NCBI RefSeq assembly: GCF_013085345.1
Contig: NZ_JABFAJ010000017.1
Location: 43,301 to 107,300, forward strand
DNA: 64,000 nucleotides
From: Isoptericola sediminis
GTDB taxonomy: Bacteria; Actinomycetota; Actinomycetes; Actinomycetales; Cellulomonadaceae
Direction: 5' to 3'
The notes beneath the pieces are model-generated. The model searched no databases and was not told where the DNA came from. It saw nothing but the letters and a program-made list of their open reading frames with translations. The position numbers were made by a program, and so were the translations under genes. This document shows, in pieces, positions 26,576 to 36,403 of the stretch (position 1 is the stretch's first letter; every line of letters begins with the position of its first letter).

Positions 26576-27517
26576 GTGGCGGTCGTCGTCCTGGCGCTGG
26601 GGGTGGCCGCGGCCGCCGTGCCCGCGCTGCTCGTGAGCGCCGTGCTGTGGTTCCGGCGCCGGCCCACCGACGTCGGCGAGCCCACCCTCGCGGCCCGGCG
26701 CCACGAGGTGCTGGTGTCCACCGCGGCGCTGCTCGCCGCCGCGGTGTGCGCGGGCGTGCTCCTCGCACAGCCGGTGACCTGGCGGCCGGGCACGCCGGGC
26801 ACGCCGGCCCCGGGGCTGCTGCAGGCGCTCACCCCCTGTGCCGTCGCGGCCACGTTCGCCGCCGTGCGCGGTGTCGGTGAGCTGACCTGGCCCCGGCCGC
26901 GCGGCGAGGTCCGCAGCGCCCCGCTGCGACGCCGCACCGCACGCACGCTCGGCGGAGCACGCCTGCGCCTGATGATCCTGACCGCGGGATGCCTCGCCGC
27001 GACGCTGGTCGGGTTCGGCCTCACGGCCGACCCGACGGGCCGCGCGTTCGCGACCGGACCGGTCGCCCTCGCCGACGGCGGGACCCTGAGCGGCGCCACC
27101 GGCCCCTACCCCGGATGGCCCTACGGCGGCCCCCTGCTCGTCGCCGTCCTGATCACCCTCGGGGTGACAGGCCTCGCGCTCGCCACGATCGTCCGACGGC
27201 CGCCGCTGCACGGTGTCCCGGGGCACCACGACGACGCCGTGCGGGCCACGAGCACCGCGCGCCTGCTGGGTGCGGTCCAGCTCTGCCTCGGCGTCACGCT
27301 CGGGGGCGTGCTCGTCGTCGGCGGCATGGCACTGCGGGGCGCGGGAAGCTCCCTGCTGCTGAACGGGGCGTCGCCCCACGGACTGGTCGCCGTCGGCACC
27401 GCCCTGGCCCTGGCCGGTGGCGCGATCCTGCTCGCCTCGGTCGTCGCGGGCCTCGTGACCGTGGCCCCGCGGCAGGCGCCCGACCCCGCGACCCCGGCGG
27501 ACGCGACCGTCGCATGA
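26576..27517 (+). CDS. multi-span membrane protein upstream of a YtrA-like regulator
   Basis: This 313-aa protein starts at GTG 26576 behind AGGGAGG. It has two N-terminal spans, a third in the middle and several C-terminal spans including YGGPLLVAVLITLGVTGLALATIV. I do not recognise a named family. The stop overlaps the ATG of a GntR/YtrA regulator by 4 bases. YtrA regulators usually control adjacent membrane or ABC transport genes, so this is the probable target. The upstream TTCAATGGTTCAATGTGTTGA stretch (26529-26549) contains repeated TTCAAT and a TCAA/TTGA inverted repeat and may be the operator. Confidence 0.6.
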   Translation: MAVVVLALGVAAAAVPALLVSAVLWFRRRPTDVGEPTLAARRHEVLVSTAALLAAAVCAGVLLAQPVTWRPGTPGTPAPGLLQALTPCAVAATFAAVRGVGELTWPRPRGEVRSAPLRRRTARTLGGARLRLMILTAGCLAATLVGFGLTADPTGRAFATGPVALADGGTLSGATGPYPGWPYGGPLLVAVLITLGVTGLALATIVRRPPLHGVPGHHDDAVRATSTARLLGAVQLCLGVTLGGVLVVGGMALRGAGSSLLLNGASPHGLVAVGTALALAGGAILLASVVAGLVTVAPRQAPDPATPADATVA

Positions 27518-27921
27518 GCGACGTCGTCGTCGACCTCGGCTCTCCCGTCCCGGCCTACGAGCAGATCCGGGCCCAGGTCGCCGCTGCCGTCGCGGTGGGC
27601 ACGCTCCGGCCCGGGGACCGGCTGCCGGCATCCCGCGCCCTGGCCCACGACCTCGGTATCGCGGTGGGCACCGTGCAGCGGGCCTACCGCGAGCTGGAGG
27701 GCGACGGCGTGGTGGTCTCGCGACGGCGCACCGGCACCGTCGTCACGCCGGGGAGGACGACGACGGGCGGCGGGACCGTGGTCCCGCCGCCCGTGATCGT
27801 CGAGCGGACCCGCGCGCTCGTCGTCGAGGCGCGGGCCGCCGGCCTCACCGACGAGGCCGTGCTCGACGTGGTCCGGGGCGTCCTGGCCGCACCGCACGGC
27901 CAGGACTCCGACGTCAGCTGA
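27514..27921 (+). CDS. GntR family transcriptional regulator, YtrA subfamily
   Basis: This 135-aa regulator has an N-terminal GntR winged helix ([19 protein letters not shown], then [26 protein letters not shown]) and only a short C-terminal helical tail, the YtrA layout without a large effector domain. It is co-translated with the upstream membrane protein (ATGA overlap). Its 3' end overlaps the convergent leuD stop by 8 bp. Confidence 0.9.
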   Translation: MSDVVVDLGSPVPAYEQIRAQVAAAVAVGTLRPGDRLPASRALAHDLGIAVGTVQRAYRELEGDGVVVSRRRTGTVVTPGRTTTGGGTVVPPPVIVERTRALVVEARAAGLTDEAVLDVVRGVLAAPHGQDSDVS

Positions 27922-28552
27922 CCGGACGCGCCGGCTCGATCTCGACCTTCGGCAGGTGCTTGGCCGGCAGGGTCGTGGGGCGCCAGGACGACCGCGACTG
28001 CTCGTACGCGGAGATGTCGTCCTCGTGCTGGAGGGTGAGACCGATGTCGTCCAGACCCTCCATGAGCCGCCAGCGGGTGTAGTCGTCGATCTGGAACGGC
28101 ACGGTGACGTCGTCGGCGTGCACGGTCCGCTGCTCGAGGTCGACGGTGACCTCGGTACCGGGCTTGGTCTCGAGGATCTTCCAGAGCAGCTCGATGTCGT
28201 CCGGGGCCACGACGCCGGCGACGAGGCCCTGCTTGCCCGAGTTGCCGCGGAAGATGTCCGCGAACCGGGAGGCCAGCACGACGCGGAAGCCGTAGTCCTT
28301 CAGCGCCCAGACGGCGTGCTCGCGCGAGGAGCCGGTGCCGAAGTCCGGGCCGGCGACCAGCACCGAGCCGTTGCGGTAGGCGTCCTGGTTGAGCACGAAC
28401 GACTCGTCGCCGCGCCAGGCGGCGAACAGGGCGTCCTCGAAGCCGGTGCGCGTGACCCGCTTGAGGTAGACGGCGGGGATGATCTGGTCGGTGTCGACGT
28501 TGCTGCGGCGCAGCGGCACCCCGACGCCGGTGTGGGTGAGGATCTTCTCCAT
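27914..28552 (-). CDS. leuD: 3-isopropylmalate dehydratase small subunit
   Basis: This is the swivelling-domain subunit of isopropylmalate isomerase, which pairs with LeuC to convert 2- to 3-isopropylmalate in leucine synthesis, and can act on citramalate in the isoleucine route. The 212-aa protein shows [15 protein letters not shown] at the start, [17 protein letters not shown] in the middle, and [14 protein letters not shown]. All are family signatures. It follows leuC with a 35-bp gap in one transcription unit. Confidence 0.95.
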   Translation of the reverse strand: MEKILTHTGVGVPLRRSNVDTDQIIPAVYLKRVTRTGFEDALFAAWRGDESFVLNQDAYRNGSVLVAGPDFGTGSSREHAVWALKDYGFRVVLASRFADIFRGNSGKQGLVAGVVAPDDIELLWKILETKPGTEVTVDLEQRTVHADDVTVPFQIDDYTRWRLMEGLDDIGLTLQHEDDISAYEQSRSSWRPTTLPAKHLPKVEIEPARPVS

Positions 28553-28587
28553 GAGGGGTTCTCCTGTCGGAAGGACGCGGGGCGGGC

Positions 28588-30063
28588 TCAGACGAAGGAC
28601 GGCGCGGTCAGCGGCGCCAGCGGGGACCCGTCGAACGTGGTCAGGTCGATGTCCTCGCCCAGGTCGAGGTCGGCCACGGAGGACAGCGTGCCGCGCACGG
28701 CCGTGGCGGCCGCGACGAGCGGCGAGACCAGGTGCGTGCGGCCGCCCTTGCCCTGGCGCCCCTCGAAGTTCCGGTTCGACGTCGACGCCGCCCGCTCCCC
28801 CGGCTGCAGCTGGTCGGGGTTCATACCGAGGCACATCGAGCACCCGGCGTTGCGCCACTCGGCCCCGAAGTCCTTGAAGACGACGTCCAGGCCCTCGGCC
28901 TCGGCCTGCAGCCGGACGCGGGCGGACGCGGGCACGACGAGCACCCGCACGCCGTCGGCCTTGGTGCGGCCCTGCAGGACCTTCGCCACGGACCGCAGGT
29001 CCTCGATGCGGCCGTTGGTGCACGAGCCGATGAACACGGTGTCCACGGCGATGTCGCGCAGCGGCGTGCCGGCCTCGAGCCCCATGTACTCCAGGGAGCG
29101 CTCGGCGGCCACGCGCTCGCCCTCGTCGGCGATCTCGGCGGGCACGGGCACGGAGGCGGACAGCGGCAGCCCCTGGCCGGGGTTCGTGCCCCAGGTGACG
29201 AACGGCTCGAGGTCGGCGGCCTCCAGCACCACCTCGGTGTCGAACTCGGCGTCGTCGTCGCTGCGCAGCGTCCGCCAGTACTCGACGGCGGCGTCCCAGT
29301 CCTCGCCCTCGGGGGCGTGGGGACGGCCCTTCAGGTACTCGAACGTGGTCTCGTCGGGGGCGATCATGCCCGCCCGGGCGCCGGCCTCGATGGACATGTT
29401 GCAGATGGTCATCCGCGCCTCCATCGACAGCCGGCGGATCGCCTCGCCGCGGTACTCGAGCACGTAGCCCTGGCCGCCGCCGGTGCCGATCTTGGCGATG
29501 ATCGCCAGGATGATGTCCTTCGACGTCGTGCCGGGCGGCAGGTCGCCGTTGACGGTGATCGCCATCGTCTTGAACGGGGCCAGCGGCAGCGTCTGGGTGG
29601 CCAGCACGTGCTCGACCTCCGAGGTGCCGATGCCGAAGGCGAGCGCCCCGAAAGCGCCGTGCGTCGACGTGTGTGAGTCGCCGCACACCACGGTCAGCCC
29701 CGGCATGGTGAGACCGAGCTGCGGGCCGACCTGGTGGACGATGCCCTGGTCGGCGTCGCCGAGCGAGTGCAGGCGCACGCCGAACTCCGCGGCGTTGTTC
29801 CGCAGGGTGTCGATCTGGGTCCGGCTCGTGGGGTCGGCGATCGGCAGGTCGATGTCGAGCGTGGGGGTGTTGTGGTCCTCGGTGGCGATGGTCAGGTCGG
29901 GACGGCGGACGGGCCGTCCCGCGAGACGCAGCCCTTCGAAGGCCTGGGGGCTCGTGACCTCGTGCACCAGGTGCAGGTCGATGTAGAGCAGGTCCGGTGC
30001 CCCGTCCGTGCCCTGGCGCACCAGGTGCGCCTCCCAGACCTTCTCTGCCAACGTGCCGGCCAT
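28588..30063 (-). CDS. leuC: 3-isopropylmalate dehydratase large subunit
   Basis: This 491-aa aconitase-family protein carries the 4Fe-4S cluster of isopropylmalate isomerase. Cluster cysteines lie in GSCTNGR and CSMCLG, and [14 protein letters not shown] is the substrate-binding signature. An upstream in-frame extension to 30147 is open, but ATG 30063 is chosen because GAGGAGG lies about 6 nt before it and [13 protein letters not shown] is the usual N-terminus. It is divergent from the NdgR/LtbR regulator, with a palindrome in the gap, so leucine-responsive repression is expected. Confidence 0.96.
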   Translation of the reverse strand: MAGTLAEKVWEAHLVRQGTDGAPDLLYIDLHLVHEVTSPQAFEGLRLAGRPVRRPDLTIATEDHNTPTLDIDLPIADPTSRTQIDTLRNNAAEFGVRLHSLGDADQGIVHQVGPQLGLTMPGLTVVCGDSHTSTHGAFGALAFGIGTSEVEHVLATQTLPLAPFKTMAITVNGDLPPGTTSKDIILAIIAKIGTGGGQGYVLEYRGEAIRRLSMEARMTICNMSIEAGARAGMIAPDETTFEYLKGRPHAPEGEDWDAAVEYWRTLRSDDDAEFDTEVVLEAADLEPFVTWGTNPGQGLPLSASVPVPAEIADEGERVAAERSLEYMGLEAGTPLRDIAVDTVFIGSCTNGRIEDLRSVAKVLQGRTKADGVRVLVVPASARVRLQAEAEGLDVVFKDFGAEWRNAGCSMCLGMNPDQLQPGERAASTSNRNFEGRQGKGGRTHLVSPLVAAATAVRGTLSSVADLDLGEDIDLTTFDGSPLAPLTAPSFV

Positions 30064-30150
30064 CGCGACCTCCTCGTCCGCCGCCTCGTGAGCGGCTCGT
30101 CGTCCATTCCATCGTGCGGGCTCTGACGTGACGGCGGGAGCCCTCACCCG

Positions 30151-30170
30151 CTGAGAACTTGCAATCTCAG
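30151..30170. promoter_or_regulatory. NdgR/LtbR operator between leuC and ndgR
   Basis: CTGAGA (30151-30156) and TCTCAG (30165-30170) form a perfect inverted repeat around ACTTGCAA. It is located 25 nt before the regulator start and about 90 nt before leuC. IclR-type LtbR/NdgR proteins of actinobacteria bind between themselves and leuCD, so position and symmetry agree. Confidence 0.75.
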
Positions 30171-30194
30171 TACGCGAGACGTCAGTATCGACCT

Positions 30195-30914
30195 ATGGAC
30201 GATACTAGCGGAGTCGGCGTACTGGACAAGGCCGCGTCCGTACTCGGAGCACTGGAGGCCGGTCCGGCCACCCTCGCGCAGCTGGTCGCCTCGACCGGAC
30301 TGGCGCGACCTACCGCGCACCGCCTGGCGGTCGCGCTCGAGCACCATCGGTTCGTCGCACGGGACATGCAGGGACGGTTCGTGCTCGGGCCCCGGCTCAA
30401 CGAGCTCGCCACCGCGGCGGGCGAGGACCGGCTGCTCGCCGCGGCGAACCCGGTGCTGACCGCGCTGCGCGACCACACCGGCGAGAGCGCGCAGCTCTAC
30501 CGCCGCCAGGGCGACCACCGCGTGTGCGTCGCGGCCGCCGAACGGCCCGTCGGCCTGCGCGACTCCATCCCGGTCGGCGCCACGCTGACCATGCAGGCCG
30601 GCTCGGCCGCCCAGGTCCTGCTGGCCTGGGAGGAGCCGGACCGCCTGCACCGCGGGCTGCGCGAGGCGGTGTTCACCGCGACGATCCTGTCCGGCGTGCG
30701 CCGGCGCGGCTGGGCGCAGTCCGTCTCCGAGCGGGAGCTCGGCGTCGCGTCGGTCTCGGCCCCGGTCCGCGGACCGTCGGGGCGGATCGTCGCCGCGGTC
30801 TCGGTCTCCGGTCCGGTGGAACGCCTCACGCGCCAGCCCGGCCGGCTGCACTCGGCCTCGGTGATGGCCGCGGCGAACCGTCTGACCGAGGTGCTGCAGC
30901 GCGCCGGGGACTGA
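30195..30914 (+). CDS. ndgR: IclR family regulator of leucine genes (NdgR/LtbR)
   Basis: This 239-aa regulator has an N-terminal winged helix (AGPATLAQLVASTGLARPTAHRLAVAL) and the IclR effector domain. The divergent leuCD arrangement is the conserved location of NdgR (Streptomyces) and LtbR (Corynebacterium), which control leuCD and other amino acid genes. ATG 30195 has no ribosome-binding site, but CAGTAT (30183-30188) ends 6 nt before it, indicating a leaderless start. An in-frame TTG at 30159 would lie inside the operator and is less likely. Confidence 0.9.
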   Translation: MDDTSGVGVLDKAASVLGALEAGPATLAQLVASTGLARPTAHRLAVALEHHRFVARDMQGRFVLGPRLNELATAAGEDRLLAAANPVLTALRDHTGESAQLYRRQGDHRVCVAAAERPVGLRDSIPVGATLTMQAGSAAQVLLAWEEPDRLHRGLREAVFTATILSGVRRRGWAQSVSERELGVASVSAPVRGPSGRIVAAVSVSGPVERLTRQPGRLHSASVMAAANRLTEVLQRAGD

Positions 30915-31014
30915 CGGCGCGCCGACCCGATTGTCACGAACATCACGTCCCGGTCAGTAGGCTCACCAGCAGCGGGACAACACAGTCTCGTGACCCGAGA
31001 GGCGTGAGGACCGG

Positions 31015-31182
31015 ATGTCGGGAAAGGCCAAGACCGTGCTGATGTGGATCGTCGTGATCTTCCTGATCTACGCGATCGTGACGAGCCCTGAGCGCTCCGC
31101 CGACATCGTCCAGGCCCTGTGGGACGTCATCGTGGGGGCGTTCGCCAGCTTCGGGGAGTTCGTCTCGAACCTGATGTCATGA
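31015..31182 (+). CDS. small single-span membrane protein (55 aa)
   Basis: This small gene encodes one strongly hydrophobic segment (VLMWIVVIFLIYAIV, residues 8-22) followed by an amphipathic tail. The start ATG follows GTGAGGA, and a TAGGCT hexamer lies at 30958-30963. Its stop overlaps the ATG of the PH-domain protein (ATGA), so it is probably a small partner of that membrane protein. Confidence 0.75.
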   Translation: MSGKAKTVLMWIVVIFLIYAIVTSPERSADIVQALWDVIVGAFASFGEFVSNLMS

Positions 31183-31973
31183 GCAGCTTCGCCGACCCCG
31201 AGCTCGCGGTCCGGCGCCACCGGCACCTGCGGCGCTACGTGCTGGCCGGCGAGAAGGTCACGGTGGCCACCCGCCTGCACTGGTCCAAGCTCGTCGAGCC
31301 GGTCGTGACGACGATCGCCGTGACGATGCTCGTGGCGTGGCTGCACTCCACGACGCAGGTGGGCTGGGTCTGGATCCTCTGGGCCCCGGTCGTGGCGCGC
31401 CTGGTGCTGCGGTGGGCCGAATGGCACTACGAGTGGTTCGTCGCCACCGACAAGCGGCTGCTCCTCAGCTACGGCTTCATCATCCACAAGGTGGCGATGA
31501 TGCCCATGACCAAGGTGACGGACATGGGGTACACACGGACGCTGATGGGTCAGCTGCTGGGTTACGGCCGCTTCGTCATGGAGTCGGCCGGCCAGGACCA
31601 GGTACTGCGGCAGATCGACCGCGTCCCCGACGCGGACCAGACCTACCGCACGCTGTGCGACACGATCTTCTCGCCGAAGCCACCATCCGCGCAGGGCGAT
31701 CAGCCACCCCGCCCGCCCGCGATCGTCCCGTCCGAGCGGGCCGCGCGGCGGCCGGGCACGGCGGAGATCCCGGTGGTCGCCGCCGGAGAGCCCGCACCGG
31801 CGACGGGGTCCCCCACCACGCTCGAGGACCACCCGACGTCGACGGCGGAGCCGGCCACGGTGGGCCCGTCGGACGTGCTGCGTTCGTGGCGACGTGCCCG
31901 ACGGCGGCGCTCCGGCCGCGACGACGCGGAGGAGTCCACCGGCGGCACCACCGTCCCCGACCCGTTCCTGTGA
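31179..31973 (+). CDS. bacterial PH-domain (DUF304/YdbS-like) membrane protein
   Basis: This 264-aa protein has two membrane spans in its first 75 residues, then a bacterial pleckstrin-like domain (WFVATDKRLLLSYGFIIHK to QVLRQIDRVPD), and a long Pro/Ala/Thr-rich, basic C-terminal tail, probably cytosolic and disordered. Function of the family is not established. It is coupled to the upstream 55-aa membrane protein. A strong terminator follows before the tRNA cluster. Confidence 0.85.
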   Translation: MSSFADPELAVRRHRHLRRYVLAGEKVTVATRLHWSKLVEPVVTTIAVTMLVAWLHSTTQVGWVWILWAPVVARLVLRWAEWHYEWFVATDKRLLLSYGFIIHKVAMMPMTKVTDMGYTRTLMGQLLGYGRFVMESAGQDQVLRQIDRVPDADQTYRTLCDTIFSPKPPSAQGDQPPRPPAIVPSERAARRPGTAEIPVVAAGEPAPATGSPTTLEDHPTSTAEPATVGPSDVLRSWRRARRRRSGRDDAEESTGGTTVPDPFL

Positions 31974-32015
31974 CGCGGCGGGGTCGGGTCCCGGCGGCGA
32001 GCACCCCACGCACGA

Positions 32016-32047
32016 CGAAGGCCCGGTCCTGTCGGACCGGGCCTTCG
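32016..32047. terminator. terminator between the PH-domain gene and tRNA-Glu
   Basis: Arms of 14 bp (CGAAGGCCCGGTCC and its complement) with the loop TGTC form a stable hairpin. It lies 43 nt after the PH-domain gene and 8 nt from the 3' end of the convergent tRNA-Glu, so it can serve both strands. Confidence 0.85.
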
Positions 32048-32054
32048 CGATGTG

Positions 32055-32127
32055 TACCCCCAGCGGGATTTGAACCCGCGTTACCGCCGTGAGAGGGCGG
32101 CGTCCTAGGCCGCTAGACGATGGGGGC
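32055..32127 (-). tRNA. tRNA-Glu (anticodon CTC), copy 1
   Basis: The 73-nt gene folds as a cloverleaf on the minus strand: acceptor GCCCCCA/TGGGGGT with a G-U first pair, D-arm TCGTCTAGCGGCCTAGGA, anticodon stem GCCGC with loop CCTCTCA (anticodon CTC), and TTCGAAT in the T-loop. CCA is not encoded. It is identical to the copy at 32183. Confidence 0.96.
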
Positions 32128-32182
32128 CGGACGTGACCCCGCGAACGGAGTCTGCGCACCGTCCGTGACGGACGATGATGCG

Positions 32183-32255
32183 TACCCCCAGCGGGATTTG
32201 AACCCGCGTTACCGCCGTGAGAGGGCGGCGTCCTAGGCCGCTAGACGATGGGGGC
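32183..32255 (-). tRNA. tRNA-Glu (anticodon CTC), copy 2
   Basis: This is a second 73-nt gene, base for base identical to the first across the whole tRNA, while the 55-bp spacer and flanks are unrelated. It is transcribed in the same direction as gltX upstream. Confidence 0.96.
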
Positions 32256-32353
32256 CTATGGTTGGTCGATCCGAGGAGCGACTTGCCGGTGAGAACTCTA
32301 GCGCACCGTGAGACCGGATCAGGGCCTCGTGAGGTGTGACGTAGAGCGCTGCG

Positions 32354-32425
32354 CTGGGGTACCAGGACTCGAACCTAGACTAAGTGGACCAGAACCACTC
32401 GTGCTGCCAATTACACCATACCCCA
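32354..32425 (-). tRNA. tRNA-Gln (anticodon CTG)
   Basis: The 72-nt gene has acceptor arms TGGGGTA/TACCCCA with discriminator G, an anticodon stem AGTGG/CCACT with the loop TTCTGGT (anticodon CTG), and GGTTCGAGTCC in the T-arm. It lies between the HAD/gltX genes and the two tRNA-Glu genes, all on the minus strand. Confidence 0.96.
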
Positions 32426-32609
32426 TGGTGTCCGGACCAAGCGGGACATATCCGATCTTTGTCGGCGTTCCCTGCGTGGCCCAACGACCGGAAACATTAC
32501 CGGACGAGAGCCCCGGATCCAAACCGGCCGACGGGTGCCCTTCGTCACGCCCGCCGCGCCCGCCCGACGCCGCCGGACCGACCGGCCCACGGTCGGCGCG
32601 GCGCGGCCG

Positions 32610-33365
32610 TCAGGCGTCGCCGACGAGGTCCGGGAGCGCCGCCGCCAGCCCCGGCACGACGACGATGCCCCGTGCCCGCATGGCCGCGACGTCGGCGTCG
32701 TGCTCGTCCGCTCGCCGGGCGCCCGGCCGGTCCAGCCAGACGCCCAGCAGGCCCGCCTCGTGCGCGGCGGTCGCGTCGACACGCGGCTCGTCCCCCACGT
32801 AGGCGGTGCGACCCGGCAGGGTCCCCAGGCGCCGCGCCCCCTCGACGAAGACGTCCGGGTGCGGCTTGCCGTAGCCGAGGGTGTCGACGCCGACGAGGAT
32901 CGGCAGGTCGAGGCCGACGGCGGCGAGCTTCTGCTCCTGCAGCGCCACGGCGGCGTTGGTGACGACCCCCAGGGCGACGCCCGCCGCCCGGAGCCCGTCG
33001 AGGAACCCTGCGGCGTCGTCGAAGGCCCGCCACGACCGTTCGAACGTCCCCCAGAACAGCTCGTCCCAGGCGTCGAACGCCTCCTCGCCCACCGGGGCCC
33101 CGCCGAACGTCCGGTGCAGCAGGTCGGCGCGCAGGCGACGCTGCGTGCGGTGGTCGGTCTCGCCCCGCGTGTAGCGGCGGTAGTGGCCGGCCGGGTCGGA
33201 GCGCCAGTGGTCCAGCACCGCGCCGTGGTCGACGTCCTGGGGCAGGTGCGCCTCCGCCACGGCCCGCAGCGCCGCGGCGAACGCTCCCCGCGTGTCCACC
33301 AGGGTGTCGTCGATGTCGAGCAGGACACCGTCGACGCGGCGTGGCGGGACGCCGAACGTCGTCAT
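32610..33365 (-). CDS. HAD family hydrolase
   Basis: This 251-aa haloacid-dehalogenase-type phosphatase has motif [10 protein letters not shown] with the nucleophile Asp, motif II VVTNA (Thr), motif III Lys in [10 protein letters not shown], and motif [14 protein letters not shown]. The alpha-helical cap between motifs I and II fits subfamily I. The substrate is unknown. The ATG overlaps the gltX stop by 4 bases, so it is co-translated with glutamyl-tRNA synthetase, a common pairing in Micrococcales that has no known functional reason. Confidence 0.88.
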   Translation of the reverse strand: MTTFGVPPRRVDGVLLDIDDTLVDTRGAFAAALRAVAEAHLPQDVDHGAVLDHWRSDPAGHYRRYTRGETDHRTQRRLRADLLHRTFGGAPVGEEAFDAWDELFWGTFERSWRAFDDAAGFLDGLRAAGVALGVVTNAAVALQEQKLAAVGLDLPILVGVDTLGYGKPHPDVFVEGARRLGTLPGRTAYVGDEPRVDATAAHEAGLLGVWLDRPGARRADEHDADVAAMRARGIVVVPGLAAALPDLVGDA

Positions 33366-34813
33366 CGCACCGGGTCCTGCGGGGGGTTCTCGGCGAGCGC
33401 GGCCAGGGCGGCGTCGATCCGGCCGAGGGTCCGCTCGCGACCGAGCACCTCCAGGGACTCGAAGAGCGGCAGACCGATCGTGCGGCCGGTGACGGCCACA
33501 CGGACCGGCGCCTGCGCCTTGCCGAGCTTCATGCCGTGCCACTCCCCCGCCGTGGCGACGGTGTTCTTCAGCGGCTCGGCCTCCCACGGGTCGAGCGTCG
33601 CCAGCGCGGCCCGCACGTCCGTGAGCAGCTCGACGGCGCCGGGCTTCATGGCCTTGTTCCAGGACTTCTCGTCGAACACGGGCTCGTCGAGGAACAGGAA
33701 GTCGACGTTGTCGGTGATGTCGCCGAGCAGCGCGACCCGCGACTGGGCCAGCGGCGCGACGGCGGCGAAGGCGGCGGGGTCGAACTGCTCCTCGGCCCAG
33801 GGCGCGTGCGGGGCCCGCAGCCACGGTCCGACGGCGGCGATGAACTCGTCGACGCTCAGCGCGCGGATGTACTCACCGTTGAACGCGGCGAGCTTCTTGA
33901 GGTCGAAGAACGCCGCGGCGCTGTTGACGTCCTCGATGCGGAACCGCTCGATCATCTCCTCGAACGGCAGGATCTCCTCGTCGTTGCCCGGCGCCCAGCC
34001 CAGCAGCATGAGGTAGTTGACCATCGCGGCCGGCAGGTAGCCCTCGGCGAGGTAGTCCTCGAGGGCGACCTTGTCGCGGCGCTTGGAGAGCTTCTGGCGC
34101 TTCTCGTTGACGATGACCGGCAGGTGCGCCCACACCGGCGGCTCCGCGCCCAGCGCGATCCACAGCAGCTGCTGCTTGGGCGTGTTCGACAGGTGCTCCT
34201 CACCCCGGATGACGTGCGTGATGCCCTCGTCGAGGTCGTCGACCACGTTGGCCAGCAGGAAGACCGGCGACCCGTCGCCGCGCGCGACGACGAAGTCCTC
34301 CATCGCGCCGTTCGGGAAGACGGGGTTGCCCCGGATGAGGTCCACGACGCGCGTCTCGCCCTCGTCCGGGGTGCGGAAGCGCAGCGCCCGGCCCGGGGCC
34401 TCGGTCAGCCCGCGGTCGCGGCAGTGCCCGTCGTAGCCCGACTGCTGGCTGCCGGTCCGCGCGGTGACGTCGTCGCGGGTGCAGTCGCAGTAGTAGGCGC
34501 TGCCGGCCGCGAGCAGGGTCCGGAGTGCTTCGCGGTGCTTGTCGAGGTTCGCCGACTGGAAGTACGGCCCCTCGAACGTCGGGTCGTCGGCGTGCATGCC
34601 GAGGGCCGCGTGCGCCGCGAGGATGCCGTCGACCCACTCGGGCTTGTTGCGCGAGGTGTCGGTGTCCTCGATCCGCAGCACGAACCGGCCGCCGGTCTGC
34701 TTGGCGACGGCCCAGTTGAAGAGCGCGGAGCGCGCACCGCCGACGTGGAACATGCCGGTCGGGGAGGGTGCGAAGCGGACACGGACGGAGGAGGTACCAG
34801 CTGCGGGGATCAC
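33362..34813 (-). CDS. gltX: glutamyl-tRNA synthetase
   Basis: This 483-aa class I synthetase attaches glutamate to tRNA-Glu. The HIGH-type motif is FHVGG (residues 22-26) after RFAPSPTG, and the KMSKS-type motif is KLSKRRD. The C-terminal anticodon-binding helices are present. Actinobacteria generally lack glutaminyl-tRNA synthetase, so GltX probably also charges tRNA-Gln before amidation. GTG 34813 is preferred over GTG 34819 because TAGGCT (34820-34825) ends 6 nt before it. It is followed by a HAD gene, then tRNA-Gln and two tRNA-Glu genes on the same strand. Confidence 0.95.
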   Translation of the reverse strand: MIPAAGTSSVRVRFAPSPTGMFHVGGARSALFNWAVAKQTGGRFVLRIEDTDTSRNKPEWVDGILAAHAALGMHADDPTFEGPYFQSANLDKHREALRTLLAAGSAYYCDCTRDDVTARTGSQQSGYDGHCRDRGLTEAPGRALRFRTPDEGETRVVDLIRGNPVFPNGAMEDFVVARGDGSPVFLLANVVDDLDEGITHVIRGEEHLSNTPKQQLLWIALGAEPPVWAHLPVIVNEKRQKLSKRRDKVALEDYLAEGYLPAAMVNYLMLLGWAPGNDEEILPFEEMIERFRIEDVNSAAAFFDLKKLAAFNGEYIRALSVDEFIAAVGPWLRAPHAPWAEEQFDPAAFAAVAPLAQSRVALLGDITDNVDFLFLDEPVFDEKSWNKAMKPGAVELLTDVRAALATLDPWEAEPLKNTVATAGEWHGMKLGKAQAPVRVAVTGRTIGLPLFESLEVLGRERTLGRIDAALAALAENPPQDPVR

Positions 34814-34859
34814 GGGCACAGCCTAGTTGTCCGACGCCGACGGGTCGCCCGGGGTCGGC

Positions 34860-35501
34860 TCAGCGCGCGAAGACCAGGTGGTGGTCGAAGGCGAAGCGCT
34901 CCTCGCGCACCAGGCGCAGCCCGGCGTCGGTGGCCGCACGCGCCACGTCGTCCGGCCGGTGGACCCGGAAGCGCCAGTCGCTGCCCCGCAGGCGCGGGTA
35001 GACGTTGAGCACGCCGCCCGCCGCGCGCATCCACCAGGTGTCCCGCGGGAACGCCAGCACGAGGTACCGCCGGGTCCGGTCCGCGGCCGCGGTGACGAGC
35101 GCTCGGGCGTCGGGGTAGCAGCACACCACGCTGTGCAGGGCGACGACGTCGGCCGGGCCGGCCAGGTCCGGGTGCGTCACCAGGTCGCCCGTGCGGCGGC
35201 CCGCCCGGCCCGTCAGGCCCGCGTCGGCCAGCAGGCGGGCGGCCACGGCGTCGTAGCCGGTGGACATGTCCACGCAGACGGCCCGGTCGACGCCGGCGCC
35301 GAGCATCTCGGCGGAGAAGTCACCGATGCCGCCGCCCACCTCGAGCAGCGTCGAGCCGCCGATCACGCCGTCGCGGTAGAGCTCCAGCGTGCGCCGCGGC
35401 AGGGTGGTCAGCCCGGACCGGGCGTACCGCGCGGCGGCGCGACGTGCCTCGCGGTCGTCGAAGACCTTCTCGTAGCCCTGCGGCTCGCAGCACGCCGACA
35501 T
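34860..35501 (-). CDS. class I SAM-dependent methyltransferase
   Basis: This 213-aa methyltransferase has motif I LLEVGGGIGDFS with the SAM-binding glycines. An N-terminal MSACCEPQGYEKVFDDREA segment with paired cysteines resembles a Mg-protoporphyrin-methyltransferase-like subgroup. That resemblance is to the fold only, and no chlorophyll genes are nearby. The acceptor is unknown. It lies 18 bp after the FAH-family gene, on the same strand. Confidence 0.8.
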   Translation of the reverse strand: MSACCEPQGYEKVFDDREARRAAARYARSGLTTLPRRTLELYRDGVIGGSTLLEVGGGIGDFSAEMLGAGVDRAVCVDMSTGYDAVAARLLADAGLTGRAGRRTGDLVTHPDLAGPADVVALHSVVCCYPDARALVTAAADRTRRYLVLAFPRDTWWMRAAGGVLNVYPRLRGSDWRFRVHRPDDVARAATDAGLRLVREERFAFDHHLVFAR

Positions 35502-35519
35502 CGCACGCCCTCTTCCCGC

Positions 35520-36305
35520 TCAGTCCTCGCGACGCACCACGGGGTTGGCCAGCACGCCGATCTCGTCGACCTCGCACTCGACCCGGTCACCGGCCTCGAT
35601 CCGCCCCACCCCGGCCGGGGTCCCGGTGAGCAGCACGTCACCGGGCAGCAGGGTCATGGCCTTGGAGGCGTAGGAGATGAGGTAGTCGACGTCGAAGATC
35701 ATCTCCGCGGTGCGACCGTCCTGCTTGGTCTCGCCGTTGACGCGCGAGACCACGCCGACGTCCTCGGGGTCGAGGTCGGTCTCGATCCACGGCCCGAGGG
35801 GGCAGGCCGTGTCGAAACCCTTGGCCCGCGCCCACTGGTCGTCGGTGCGCTGGGCGTCCCGGGCGGTGACGTCGTTGGCCACGGTGTAGCCGAGCACGTA
35901 GGCGCGCGCGTTCTCCGGCTCGACGTCCTTGCACGGCTTGGCGATGACGACGGCGAGCTCGGCCTCGTAGGAGACCTCCGTCGTCCACTCCGGCAGCACG
36001 ACGGGGTCGTCCGGCCCCACGACGGACGTGTTGGGCTTGAGGAAGAGCAGCGGCGCCGTCGGCGGCTCCCCGCCCATCTCCCGGACGTGGTCCATGTAGT
36101 TGCGGCCGACGCCCACGACCTTCGAGCGCGGGATCACGGGCGAGAGCAGCCGCACCCCGTCGCCGAGCTCGATCCGCTCGCCCGTCGGCATCGCCGGCAT
36201 GGACAGCGGGTCGCCGCTGAGGACGGCGAGGTAGGTCCTGTCGCCCTCGGTCTGGACGAAGCCGAAGCGGGGGTCGTCACCGGTGGTGAATCTCGCGATA
36301 CGCAC
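35520..36305 (-). CDS. fumarylacetoacetate hydrolase family protein
   Basis: This 261-aa enzyme of the FAH superfamily has an N-terminal small domain and the catalytic domain starting at VVGVGRNYMDHVREMG. Metal ligands are in SYEAELAVVI (Glu-x-Glu pair) and the downstream Asp in TVANDVTARD. The closing LLTGTPAGVGRIEAGD is a strong signature. Members act as fumarylacetoacetases, decarboxylases, or acylpyruvate/oxaloacetate hydrolases. GTG 36305 lies 6 nt after TAGCCT, so the transcript is likely leaderless. Confidence 0.88.
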   Translation of the reverse strand: MRIARFTTGDDPRFGFVQTEGDRTYLAVLSGDPLSMPAMPTGERIELGDGVRLLSPVIPRSKVVGVGRNYMDHVREMGGEPPTAPLLFLKPNTSVVGPDDPVVLPEWTTEVSYEAELAVVIAKPCKDVEPENARAYVLGYTVANDVTARDAQRTDDQWARAKGFDTACPLGPWIETDLDPEDVGVVSRVNGETKQDGRTAEMIFDVDYLISYASKAMTLLPGDVLLTGTPAGVGRIEAGDRVECEVDEIGVLANPVVRRED

Positions 36306-36403
36306 GGGTCCAGGCTAACCGGCCGTCCGCCCTCGTGGGCGGAGGCGCAGGCGCCCCGATGCCGATAACCTGCATCGACACACTCAGCGACCGAAGGGGC
36401 ATC

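Noticed and set aside
32055..32425. tRNA cluster as integration site of a genomic island
   Set aside because: No integrase, no partial tRNA repeat and no change in gene content or composition next to the tRNAs.
34860..35501. Mg-protoporphyrin IX methyltransferase
   Set aside because: Only general similarity of a methyltransferase fold; no bacteriochlorophyll genes in the window.
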